NCBI RefSeq assembly: GCF_014651955.1
Contig: NZ_BMXW01000001.1
Span: 379,319 to 443,318 of the forward strand
Direction of reading: 5' to 3'
DNA: 64,000 nucleotides
From: Shewanella fodinae
GTDB lineage: Bacteria > Pseudomonadota > Gammaproteobacteria > Enterobacterales > Shewanellaceae
This document shows, piece by piece, positions 16,335 through 25,074 of the stretch. Both the position numbers and the translations under genes were made by a program. The notes beneath the pieces are model-generated. The model was not told the DNA's origin. It saw only the letters and a program-made list of their open reading frames with translations, and ran no database searches. Within the stretch, counting starts at the first letter, position 1. Each line of letters begins with the position of its first letter.

Positions 16335-18629
16335 TTACTCGGTGATAATTTTTATCCCAGGAATGAGTTGTTGCGTCCGTTTCCCTTTGCGTTTCAGCCA
16401 AGCGTAGAAACCTACCAATGCCGCAGCGAAAAATGCAATCCAAGCAGCTGACTGCAACGGATGCTCGGGAATGGTGGCCGCTTGATAAACCACTGTTGAG
16501 GTACCATAGGCCAGCGCTAAGGTCCAACTCGCAGCAAAACCGGCCCAGCGCGGTCCAAATTCATTCACCAGCGCCCCCATTGCTGCCACACATGGGGTAT
16601 ACAACAGAATGAATAACAGGTAAGTGAACGCCGACAACTGACCACTGAACCCGGTTTGCAAGGCACTGAAGGTAGTTTGTGCCACACCCTGTTCTTCCGC
16701 TGCCTCATTCAGATTATCAACGTGTCCAAGCGACAACGATAAAGGATCACTCGGATTGATCCCCAAGAGGTTCTGCGGAATAGTGGCCAACGCTTCTTTA
16801 AAGCTGTCGGTCAGTGGCGTCAGTTCCCCTTTATCCTGCCCATGACTGCTGTATAAATTATTGAGAGTGCCAACAACCGCTTCTTTGGCAAAAATACCGG
16901 TGACAATACCAACCGTCGCCTGCCAGTTATCCTGTTGCAAGCCCATGGGGGCAAACACTGGGGTAATTTTCTGGCTGGCAACACTCAACAGAGATTCCTG
17001 ACTATCTTCATGACCAAAGGTGCCATCGGTCCCGATGGAGTTGATGAAGTTCAGCACTGTGACCACCAGTACAATGGTTTTGCCAGCGCCGAGGATAAAG
17101 CTCTTGGTACGTTTTCCGGTACGACCTAACACCATACGCGGCTTTGGTAACTCATACCCTGGCAGCTCCATGACTACCGCACTGCTGTTACCCGGCAGCA
17201 ATGTCTTACGTAACATCAGTCCAGTGCCAATGGCAGCAATAATGCCAATGATGTACAGCAAAAACACCAAATTCTGACCAGAGTTAGGGAAAAATGCTGC
17301 GGCAAACAGTGCATATACAGGTAACCGCGCACCGCAGGACATAAAGGGCGCCATCATGCCGGTCACAATACGTTCACGTTCGCTGCCCAAAGTGCGGGTC
17401 GCCATAATCGCTGGCACGGAACAACCAAAACCGACAATCATGGGCACAAACGCTTTGCCGGGAAGGCCGATACGCCGCATCAGGCCATCAACCACAAACG
17501 CCGCACGTGCCATGTAGCCTGAGCCCTCAAGCACTGACAACGCCAGAAACAGCGCGGCAATCACTGGAATGAAGGTACAAACGGTCTGGATCCCCTGTCC
17601 GAGTCCGCCCGCCAACAGGGTGATCAGCCATTCAGGCGAATTAACGCTCTGTAGCCAAGCCCCCAGGTGATCCACAAACAAGGCACCCGCAGCAATATCG
17701 AAAAAATCGATAAAAGCGCTGCCGACATTAATGGCGAACATAAATGTCAGATACATCACCAGCAGGAAGATCGGTACCCCCAGTATCGGATGCAATACAA
17801 CCTGATCCAAACGGTCGCTCAGGGTGGGTTTATCTTCTGTGTGAATCGCCGCCTGATATAATGCTTCGACAAAATTAAATCGGGTGGCGGCTGCATGAAC
17901 TTCAATGTCCTTGCCTTCTCGTGCCAACCTTTCTGTGCATTGCTCAACTTCCTGATCATTGCTACCGCGATGGCAAGCATTACAGCCCTTGCCATTAGCC
18001 AATTTTGCCAGCGCCCGGCCACGGCTTAGATTGGGTTCGGCAGCACGCAACGCCGCTACACTTGCTTCAATTTCCTGACCATAGTCCAAGATTAACGGTG
18101 CTGAAGATACCTGGCCTTCGAAAAACTGCACCACCAAAGCCTTCACTTTTTCAACATCTTTAGGCTCGCGGGACGTCACACCAATCACCGGACACCCGAG
18201 TTCTTTACTCATGGCCTCAGTATCAACTTTGATACCCCGTTTAATGGCCGCATCAATCTTATTCAGCACCACCACCATGGGGATACCGAGCTCCCGCAAC
18301 TGAACGGTCAAATAAAGGTGACGTTCAATATTGGTGGCATCGACCATGTTGATAATGCCATCCATTTTTTGGGTTGCCAGAAACTGCTGGGCTATTTGTT
18401 CATCTAGTGAACAATCGCAGTCACTTTCTGATGGCAAAATATCGTAAATGCCGGGCAGATCCGTCAGGTAAACATCAACACCGTTGAGTGTGAACAGACC
18501 GGTTTTCTTCTCAACCGTGACGCCGGCCCAGTTGCCCACTTGCTGATTAGCACCCGTCAGGGCATTAAATAGAGTTGACTTACCGGCGTTGGGATTACCA
18601 ACCGTGACACAATGAAACTGCTTAATCAT
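16335..18629 (-). CDS. feoB: Ferrous iron transport protein B
   Basis: 764 residues from the ATG at 18629, which overlaps the feoA stop by eight bases. The longer open frame upstream lies within feoA and is not used. The N-terminal G-protein domain has G1 (G11-N-P-N-A-G-K-S), G3 (D57-L-P-G) and G4 (N123-K-I-D). A helical spacer follows, then the inner-membrane Gate domains. Together with FeoA it imports Fe2+. An unusual cysteine insert, C216-N-A-C-H220 with a further cysteine nearby, lies in the cytoplasmic spacer region. No FeoC gene follows. In Shewanella Fe2+ is the product of the neighbouring metal-reduction system. Confidence 0.95.
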   Translation of the reverse strand: MIKQFHCVTVGNPNAGKSTLFNALTGANQQVGNWAGVTVEKKTGLFTLNGVDVYLTDLPGIYDILPSESDCDCSLDEQIAQQFLATQKMDGIINMVDATNIERHLYLTVQLRELGIPMVVVLNKIDAAIKRGIKVDTEAMSKELGCPVIGVTSREPKDVEKVKALVVQFFEGQVSSAPLILDYGQEIEASVAALRAAEPNLSRGRALAKLANGKGCNACHRGSNDQEVEQCTERLAREGKDIEVHAAATRFNFVEALYQAAIHTEDKPTLSDRLDQVVLHPILGVPIFLLVMYLTFMFAINVGSAFIDFFDIAAGALFVDHLGAWLQSVNSPEWLITLLAGGLGQGIQTVCTFIPVIAALFLALSVLEGSGYMARAAFVVDGLMRRIGLPGKAFVPMIVGFGCSVPAIMATRTLGSERERIVTGMMAPFMSCGARLPVYALFAAAFFPNSGQNLVFLLYIIGIIAAIGTGLMLRKTLLPGNSSAVVMELPGYELPKPRMVLGRTGKRTKSFILGAGKTIVLVVTVLNFINSIGTDGTFGHEDSQESLLSVASQKITPVFAPMGLQQDNWQATVGIVTGIFAKEAVVGTLNNLYSSHGQDKGELTPLTDSFKEALATIPQNLLGINPSDPLSLSLGHVDNLNEAAEEQGVAQTTFSALQTGFSGQLSAFTYLLFILLYTPCVAAMGALVNEFGPRWAGFAASWTLALAYGTSTVVYQAATIPEHPLQSAAWIAFFAAALVGFYAWLKRKGKRTQQLIPGIKIITE

Positions 18630-18873
18630 TGGCCTTCTCCACTTCGATGATCTGTGCCAATTCTTGGCGCACACACAATTTACTACCACGGATTTCAAGT
18701 TCCAGACCTGATCCCATCGGTGCGCGACGAATAAGTGAGAAATGAGTATCGGGCGTGATACCCAGTGACAATAGCTTGCGCTTAACGGCGGATGGAAGCT
18801 CCAGACGTCCAATATCGGAGATTTTTGCGCGATCGCCGGGGTTCAATTCACTTAACTTCATTGCCTCTACCAC
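18622..18873 (-). CDS. feoA: Ferrous iron transport protein A
   Basis: 83 residues forming a small SH3-like domain, the usual FeoA size. The pattern M-K-L-S-x-L-x-P-G-D-x-A-x-I, then L-L-S-L-G-I-T-P, and R-R-A-P-M-G are family hallmarks. It is cytoplasmic and needed for FeoB function. Its stop overlaps the feoB start, so the two are translationally coupled. A Fur-like sequence lies about 65 bases upstream of the start. Confidence 0.95.
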   Translation of the reverse strand: MVEAMKLSELNPGDRAKISDIGRLELPSAVKRKLLSLGITPDTHFSLIRRAPMGSGLELEIRGSKLCVRQELAQIIEVEKAND

Positions 18874-18937
18874 TTTGACTGCCTTACAGCCGCTAACACG
18901 ACTGCTTCCGCGTGAATTATTAGCGCCAGTTGTAAAC

Positions 18938-18956
18938 GATAATAATTTTCAATTGT
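18938..18956 (-). promoter_or_regulatory. Candidate Fur box upstream of feoAB
   Basis: GATAATAATTTTCAATTGT matches the classical 19-bp Fur consensus at 12 positions, including an intact GATAAT half. It lies about 65 bases before feoA. Fur with Fe2+ would repress feoAB. The other half is weak, so the call is tentative. Confidence 0.45.
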
Positions 18957-19494
18957 GTCCGTATTATGTGACAAAACCCTGAAGGAATAAACGGCCAGAT
19001 GAAAATAAACTGCTGTTTGTAGCAACTTTGTGTGCTTGGTCAGAAAAACAGGGAACGAGCCGGATTTCAGATAATCAAAAAATGACCCACATCAAAACTG
19101 CTAACATGCAAGTACTGCAGAGATTGTACTGCTTTTCCAGCGAAAGACATGCGGCCAAATATAAAAATATTAGACAGTGCACATAAACCACTCACTGATA
19201 TTAGGCAGCCGTTGCTGAGTGTCTCTGACTATGGTTGCAGGCAGAAACATCTTAGTGATTGTCCTTTTTAAACTTATCCGTAGCCACGAATACCGGCTTT
19301 AAACATTTGTCCAGAAACCAAGTTACTCCTTTATAAATAGTCAGATCTCAATCACATAACCCGGCTAAAATAACTGCGTATTGCCTTACATTTGGATAGC
19401 CTTATGTATGGAAATCTCACTCCACTCACTGCAGCGACAATTCTAAAATCAATGCCCGTTACAGTGAGAACAACAAACCTTGCAGGGATACATA
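18957..19494. other. Long regulatory region between feoA and omcA
   Basis: About 540 bases without a credible gene, separating the leftward feoAB operon from the rightward omcA gene. In S. oneidensis the mtrDEF genes lie between omcA and feoA; no remnant of them (no CxxCH-coding stretch) is visible here. Besides the CRP-like site listed separately, no strong sigma-70 promoter stands out. Confidence 0.5.
19341..19356 (+). promoter_or_regulatory. Candidate CRP site upstream of omcA
   Basis: TCAGA-6-TCACA: the right half is perfect and the left half matches three of five bases of TGTGA-N6-TCACA; the centre (TCT) also fits. It is centred about 145 bases before the omcA start. CRP is known to activate the mtr/omc genes in S. 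oneidensis, which makes the site plausible. Confidence 0.4.
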
Positions 19495-21675
19495 ATGATG
19501 AAACGGTTTAATTTCAATGCCGCGAGCAAAGCGCTGTTGGGAGCCGGTCTATTGTCTTTAATGCTCGCCGGTTGCGGAAGCGACGGCAAAGACGGTCAGG
19601 ACGGTGCCCCCGGTGAACCCGGATTAACCACAATCAACATCGACAACGCCACTACGCTGAATGCCAATTTTACCGACGCCTCGATTTCTGATGGCAGCGT
19701 AAGCGTTACCTTCTCTCTGACCAACGCCAACGGCGTTGCAGTGGTGGGACTCACCAAGGATTACGATCTGCGCTTTGGTATCGCCCAGTTAACTCATGTG
19801 GTTGATGCGGCCACTGACACCAGTGCCGGTTTTGACCATGGTTACCAATGGCAATCCTATATTAATGTGGTCAAGCAACCGACCGATGTACCAACCAACG
19901 TAGACAATCTTCATCCTTCTGCGCAGTATCAGGCCGATGTTGAAGTGGCTAAAAGTTGCGATGATTGTCTGAAGGATAATGGTGATGGCACCTACACCTA
20001 TACCTACCAAACCAATGTTGCCAACGTCACTACGCCGCTGACCGTTACCTACCATGCCGAAGATACTCAACGTGCCACGCTTGAACTCAAACTGACATCG
20101 CTTGCCGTCAATGCCCATTTCGACTGGCAACCTTCAAGCGGGATGACAACGGGGATCCAAAGCCGCAACGTGGTATCAATCAACGCTTGTTATACCTGCC
20201 ATCAGCCTGACAGCCTTAAAGCTCATGGCGGTCGTCGTCTGGATCTTGAAAACTGTGAAGCTTGCCATACCGCCACTTCTGGCGATCCTGAATCAGGTAA
20301 CAGTATCGACTTCACTTATATGATCCATGCCATTCACCGCGGTAGCGAGCGCCATACCTATGACGCAGATGGCAACGAAGTGGCAGATCCTTATAAAATA
20401 GTGGGATATCACGGTGCTCTAGAGGATTTTGGTGAAGTCAACTTCCCGCAAACCCCCGCAGCAAATTGTGCAGTATGTCATGTCCAAGGGAGCAACGCCC
20501 CTAGTGATGCGGCACTGTTTACCCAAGAGAAAAGCAATACCGCATGTATCGCCTGTCATTCTGAAAAACCCTCTGCACACCACAGCAGTACCGACTGTAT
20601 GTCTTGCCACAATGCCGAGTCACCATATGCTGGCACTGGCAGCGCGGTTAAACGTCATGGCGATGTGTTAAAAGCCTATACGCTGGCACAGCAGATGGGA
20701 GTCAAGGTGACTGATATTGGGCTAGACGCCAACAGCAAACTGACCTTCAAAGTACAAGTGTTGGATGCCAACGGCAATGCCGTAGATCAGAGTTTCGTCA
20801 GTCAGAGCAGTCGCATGGTGGTCGGTTGGGATATCGACAAAGACTTCCCGGCATACAATGACGCATCCTACAGCAACCGCCGCACACGTCTGAGCGAAGG
20901 TAGCTATGATGAGGCTACCAAGACCTACACACTGACATTGAATAACATGAACATGCCAACAGATGCCAAAGGCAAAACCTTTGAAATCTGGTCAACGCTG
21001 CAAGCTTGCTTCAATAACGGCGGTTACGGGGTAGACGACGTACAACTTACAGCCTGCAGTGCCGATGGAGTCCGCACCGTATATATCAAACAGGATCCTT
21101 ATCGTTTTGTATGGGGCGATACCGGAGTGGATGACTCAGGCACAGTCGCAACCCGTCGGCCTATCATTGATGCCAACAAGTGTCTGGGCTGTCATGGTAA
21201 GGCAATTGTGCACAACGACAACGGTGTTAACTGTCAGGCATGTCATACCCCTGATAAAACGCTGACAACAGATAACAGCTACCCAGGCGGTAAAGTGCCA
21301 ACCAGTTTTGCCTTCAAAGTGCATGAACAGCCAGGTCACTATCTGAAGTATGCCGGTCTGGGGTCAGGCACCGTGCTGAAAACGGATTGTCAGACCTGTC
21401 ATACCGCTGATGGCATTGCGTTGGGACGAGATGCACAGCGTGTATGGCGCTACGGTGATACTACCAACGGCGGAGCAGAAATATGGGTGTCTTCCGATGC
21501 CGGGGCCTGTTTGAGCTGCCACCAACAGTATCTGACCGACTCAGGTAAATCTCATATCGAAACCAACGGCGGCATCCTTGATGGCACCAGTGCCGACGAT
21601 GTGAAACAGCGAGCCGCTGAAACCTGTAATACTTGCCACACACCAGCACAGTTGCTGAAAGTTCACGGCAATTAA
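19495..21675 (+). CDS. omcA: Outer-membrane decaheme c-type cytochrome OmcA
   Basis: 726 residues from the ATG at 19495 (AGGGA seven bases upstream). A lipoprotein signal ends in L-A-G-C27, followed by a short collagen-like linker (G-K-D-G-Q-D-G-A-P-G). Ten CxxCH heme sites are present, five in each half, separated by beta-rich domains. The second beta domain carries a C-x15-C pair. The length is close to that of S. oneidensis OmcA. It should sit on the cell surface and pass electrons from MtrC to Fe(III)/Mn(IV) minerals or flavins. It has its own terminator, so it is transcribed apart from mtrCAB. A UndA-type paralogue is the main alternative. Confidence 0.88.
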   Translation: MMKRFNFNAASKALLGAGLLSLMLAGCGSDGKDGQDGAPGEPGLTTINIDNATTLNANFTDASISDGSVSVTFSLTNANGVAVVGLTKDYDLRFGIAQLTHVVDAATDTSAGFDHGYQWQSYINVVKQPTDVPTNVDNLHPSAQYQADVEVAKSCDDCLKDNGDGTYTYTYQTNVANVTTPLTVTYHAEDTQRATLELKLTSLAVNAHFDWQPSSGMTTGIQSRNVVSINACYTCHQPDSLKAHGGRRLDLENCEACHTATSGDPESGNSIDFTYMIHAIHRGSERHTYDADGNEVADPYKIVGYHGALEDFGEVNFPQTPAANCAVCHVQGSNAPSDAALFTQEKSNTACIACHSEKPSAHHSSTDCMSCHNAESPYAGTGSAVKRHGDVLKAYTLAQQMGVKVTDIGLDANSKLTFKVQVLDANGNAVDQSFVSQSSRMVVGWDIDKDFPAYNDASYSNRRTRLSEGSYDEATKTYTLTLNNMNMPTDAKGKTFEIWSTLQACFNNGGYGVDDVQLTACSADGVRTVYIKQDPYRFVWGDTGVDDSGTVATRRPIIDANKCLGCHGKAIVHNDNGVNCQACHTPDKTLTTDNSYPGGKVPTSFAFKVHEQPGHYLKYAGLGSGTVLKTDCQTCHTADGIALGRDAQRVWRYGDTTNGGAEIWVSSDAGACLSCHQQYLTDSGKSHIETNGGILDGTSADDVKQRAAETCNTCHTPAQLLKVHGN

Positions 21676-21700
21676 GCTAATACTTAACTGCATGACAAAC

Positions 21701-21731
21701 GAAGGAGGCAATATGCCTCCTTCATTTTTTG
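21701..21731 (+). terminator. Terminator of omcA
   Basis: GAAGGAGGC (21701-21709) and GCCTCCTTC (21715-21723) make a perfect 9-bp stem with an AATAT loop, followed by A and T6. It lies 26 bases after the omcA stop and separates omcA from mtrCAB. Confidence 0.93.
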
Positions 21732-21993
21732 TAAACAGTAAGTTATATAGTTTAACAGGTTATTCAGCAAAAGCTGTAGTACAACTAGAACAGCACAAAT
21801 AACCCTTTTTAAATAGAAGGATCCAAGTCACACATTAACGTCTGTTTAGAAGCATTTATTGATATTCTGAGTTAGCCTTTTCGTGGGAGATACTTTATCC
21901 AGCATGGGTCAACAAGCTGATTACAACACCTATCTATCGGTAATAAACCGGCAGAATGTTGACCGAGTGCTTCCACATTGCAGGGAAAAAATA
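21732..21993 (+). promoter_or_regulatory. Promoter/leader region of mtrCAB
   Basis: About 260 bases, AT-rich on the left, between the omcA terminator and mtrC. A perfect TCACA half-site at 21828-21832 has only a weak partner upstream, so CRP binding is uncertain. The mtrC frame stays open upstream to 21883, but that extension has no signal-peptide or family features and is best read as leader. Confidence 0.4.
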
Positions 21994-24000
21994 ATGATGA
22001 ACGCAAGTAAATCGAAATATGCGCTACTGCTGGTTGCCGGTGCGTTATCCATGGCCCTTAGCGGCTGTGGCGGCAGCGACGGCGCAGATGGTGCAAGCGG
22101 TTCTGATGGTGCTGCCGGAGGCAGCCCCGCCATGACCATCAACAATCTGAATTTTACTTTTTATGACACTACCGTTCAGGATGGAGTTGCCAGCCTTCGT
22201 TTTCAGGTGACCAACCAGGACGATAAAGCTGTGGTTGGTTTGCAGAAAATGCGTTTTTACGCCCTGCAGCTGTTGCCTCAGGGGGCAACTGGTGTCGGTA
22301 ATGCCAGTCAGTGGCAATATATCGTCGATGAGACCTGTGATCTTAGCAGCAGCTGTCCAGGTACTTTGGTTGATAAGAAAAATGGGGTTTACACCTACTC
22401 TTTCGCCACCAACTTTTTAGATAGTGCTGGCACCCGCACCACATTTAATCCAGAACTGGCCCAGCGCTTTATGATCCGTGCGTATAATACGCCTCTGCCA
22501 GATGGCACTGCGGTTCCTAACAGCAATGCTTTTGTTGATTACACTATTGCAGGTAATGAACCCGGATATTCCCGCAAAATAGTGGCCACCGCCAGCTGTA
22601 ACAAGTGTCATGGTGACGTCAGTACCGCTCACCACAGTGGTTCATACAATGACGTTAACATGTGCGCCAGCTGTCATACACCGAACCGTTTGAGTAACTC
22701 AGACGATCAATTCAGCATGTTGATCCATGCCAAACATTTTACTTTGGGTGACGAAGGTGTACCGGCCCCAGTGTATGAAACTGATGCACTGAAAACCTGC
22801 AGCACTTGCCATAGTGATCAGGGTGAGCTGACACCAGACTGGGGTAACTGGTCTAAAGTACCAACAGCCCAAGCATGTGGCAGTTGCCATAGCAATATCG
22901 ATTTTGCTAAAGGTCAGGGACATAGCCAACAGTCTGATAACTCCAACTGTGTTGCCTGCCATAACAGTGAATGGACCGAGCAAGTTCACTCTACTGACTA
23001 TCAGAACAGAAAAGCTGTCATCGCCAAAGTAGGTATGTCAGCGACACTGGTTGCGAACACTGATGACTCTGCCACCCTGAGTGTGACATTGCTCGACAGT
23101 GAAGGAAAGCCGCTGGATGCCAGCACTGAACTGAGCAAGATCAAACGCTTGGAAGCCGTTACTAACGTCGATCCTGAATTCCCAGTAATGGGCTACATCG
23201 CTAGCCCTGGCTCAGGCAAGGCCCATGACAGCAAAGACCTGATTGCCGACAACGCACTGCAAAGTGATGTTAGCATTGTTGACGGAAAACTGGTTTACAC
23301 CACACAGGTTCTGCCATTTGGTAGTGGTGCGGCTGATACTGCTTTCAGCTTTATCGGCTTGGAAATGTGCACCAGTGGCGCAAACTTGGTGAACTGTACT
23401 GCTGACAGCGAAACCACTAGCATGAAAGCGCAGTTAGCTTTTGGTACAAAATCAGGCAGTGCACCGACTCATCGCCACACTGACTCAGTGAGCTTCGCAG
23501 GTTGCCAAAACTGTCACGGTGAAACCTTCCAGTTACACAAAGGCCATCACGCAGGTTTTGTGCTCAGTGAACAGCTGGGACGCGAAGTCAATGGCAAGAT
23601 GACCGTAGGACTGGACGGCTGCGTAGCTTGTCACACTCCTGATGGTACTTACACTGGTGGAGCCATGAGAGGCGCATTTGAGATGAAAGTCCATCTGCTT
23701 CACAACGAAGTTGGGGTGATCACCCAATGTACCCAGTGCCATAATGACCTGAATCTGGATGCCTTCAAAAACAAAGGCGCACTGGCAACCGCTGCGGGCC
23801 AGTACACCACACCAATCACTGCCGTTTGTACTTCCTGTCATGCACTGGGGTCTGATGGTTTGCACTCTCAAGCAACGCTTGAAAGCTACGGTGCAGTTGT
23901 TAACGGTGATTACACCGCCGCCAACCAGGCCGCGCAGTCAGAAACCTGTTTCTTCTGCCACAAACCAACAGCAGCAGATCATACAGTGGTCAATATGTAA
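21994..24000 (+). CDS. mtrC: Outer-membrane decaheme c-type cytochrome MtrC
   Basis: 668 residues from the ATG at 21994 (AGGGA upstream). The N-terminus M-M-N-A-x-K-S-K-x-A-L-L-L and the lipobox L-S-G-C25 match S. oneidensis MtrC closely. Ten CxxCH heme sites lie in two groups of five, with stretches such as G-H-S-Q-Q-x-D-N-S-N-C and the C-terminal Q-S-E-T-C-F-x-C-H conserved. A C-x8-C pair in the second beta domain is the MtrC-type arrangement. It is the surface terminal reductase of the Mtr complex, wired through MtrA inside MtrB. mtrA and mtrB follow on the same strand with short gaps. Confidence 0.96.
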   Translation: MMNASKSKYALLLVAGALSMALSGCGGSDGADGASGSDGAAGGSPAMTINNLNFTFYDTTVQDGVASLRFQVTNQDDKAVVGLQKMRFYALQLLPQGATGVGNASQWQYIVDETCDLSSSCPGTLVDKKNGVYTYSFATNFLDSAGTRTTFNPELAQRFMIRAYNTPLPDGTAVPNSNAFVDYTIAGNEPGYSRKIVATASCNKCHGDVSTAHHSGSYNDVNMCASCHTPNRLSNSDDQFSMLIHAKHFTLGDEGVPAPVYETDALKTCSTCHSDQGELTPDWGNWSKVPTAQACGSCHSNIDFAKGQGHSQQSDNSNCVACHNSEWTEQVHSTDYQNRKAVIAKVGMSATLVANTDDSATLSVTLLDSEGKPLDASTELSKIKRLEAVTNVDPEFPVMGYIASPGSGKAHDSKDLIADNALQSDVSIVDGKLVYTTQVLPFGSGAADTAFSFIGLEMCTSGANLVNCTADSETTSMKAQLAFGTKSGSAPTHRHTDSVSFAGCQNCHGETFQLHKGHHAGFVLSEQLGREVNGKMTVGLDGCVACHTPDGTYTGGAMRGAFEMKVHLLHNEVGVITQCTQCHNDLNLDAFKNKGALATAAGQYTTPITAVCTSCHALGSDGLHSQATLESYGAVVNGDYTAANQAAQSETCFFCHKPTAADHTVVNM

Positions 24001-24072
24001 TTTGCCCGGACCCGCAGGGAGGCGTTGCCTCCCTGCCTTCAGCCAAGTTTGGACAAATCAAGGATGCAAACA

Positions 24073-25062
24073 ATGAATACAAACCAAAAGATACAGACAA
24101 TGCTGAGCACCACGCTGATGGCAGCAGTGTTGTCTTTCGGGCTGACCCACACTGCTCATGCAGCAAAATGGGATGCCAAAATGACACCCGCCGAAGTGGA
24201 AGCAACGCTTGATAAGAAGTTTGCCGAAGGCAAATATTCCCCTAAAGGTGCTGACACCTGTCTGATGTGTCACCGTAAAACTGAACATGTTATGGACATT
24301 TTTGAAGGAGTTCATGGTGCTGTTGACTCCAGCAAGAGTCCTATGGCTGGTTTACAGTGTGAAGCTTGTCACGGTCCACTGGGCAACCATAACCGTGGTG
24401 GTAATGAACCGATGATCACCTTTGGTAAAGGCTCAACGCTGTCGGCACAGAAGCAGAACAGCGTGTGTTTGAGTTGCCATAAAGATGACAAACGGATGAA
24501 CTGGGATGGCAGTCATCATGATAATGCGGATGTCGCTTGCGCCTCTTGCCACACAATCCATGCCGCCAAAGATCCGGTGCTATCAAAAGCCACAGAAGTA
24601 GAAGTGTGTACCAGTTGCCACACCAAGCAAAAAGCAGACATGAACAAACGCTCTGCACATCCGCTGAAGTGGAACCAGATGACCTGTACCGATTGCCACA
24701 ATCCACATGGTACCAGCACAGAATCTGACCTGGTAAAGCCATCCATTAACGAAACCTGCTACAGCTGCCATGCTGAAAAACGTGGACCTAAGTTGTGGGA
24801 ACATGCGCCAGTGACCGAAAATTGCGTGACATGTCATAACCCTCACGGTTCAGTCAATGAAGCCATGTTGAAGGCCCGTGCACCACAATTATGTCAACAG
24901 TGCCACGCCAGCGATGGCCACACCAGTAACGCCTATTTAGGCAATACCGGCCTTGGATCTACTGTAAATGGCAGTGCCTTTACTGGCGGAAGAAGTTGTC
25001 TGAACTGCCACAGCCAAGTACATGGTTCCAACAACCCATCCGGCAAGTTGCTGCAGCGTTAA
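24073..25062 (+). CDS. mtrA: Periplasmic decaheme cytochrome MtrA
   Basis: 329 residues from the ATG at 24073, with AGGA eight bases upstream; an ATG at 24064 is an alternative. A cleavable signal peptide ends at A-H-A-A. Ten CxxCH motifs are evenly spread through the mature chain, forming a heme wire. The K-W-D-x-K-M-T-P start, C-L-M-C-H and the C-terminal S-G-K-L-L-Q-R are nearly identical to S. oneidensis MtrA. It sits inside the MtrB barrel and carries electrons from periplasmic carriers to MtrC. It begins 72 bases after mtrC and ends 12 bases before mtrB. Confidence 0.97.
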   Translation: MNTNQKIQTMLSTTLMAAVLSFGLTHTAHAAKWDAKMTPAEVEATLDKKFAEGKYSPKGADTCLMCHRKTEHVMDIFEGVHGAVDSSKSPMAGLQCEACHGPLGNHNRGGNEPMITFGKGSTLSAQKQNSVCLSCHKDDKRMNWDGSHHDNADVACASCHTIHAAKDPVLSKATEVEVCTSCHTKQKADMNKRSAHPLKWNQMTCTDCHNPHGTSTESDLVKPSINETCYSCHAEKRGPKLWEHAPVTENCVTCHNPHGSVNEAMLKARAPQLCQQCHASDGHTSNAYLGNTGLGSTVNGSAFTGGRSCLNCHSQVHGSNNPSGKLLQR

Positions 25063-25074
25063 GGGAGCAGGAAG

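Noticed and set aside
17964..17990. Heme c attachment at the CxxCH in FeoB
   Set aside because: The motif is in a cytoplasmic region; cytochrome c maturation acts in the periplasm.
18629..18812. N-terminal extension of the feoB frame by 61 residues
   Set aside because: It lies inside feoA in another frame and shows no FeoB homology; the ATG at 18629 begins directly with the G-domain and overlaps the feoA stop as in other feoAB operons.
21883..21993. Upstream extension of mtrC
   Set aside because: It has no family similarity and would hide the lipoprotein signal, which starts at 21994.
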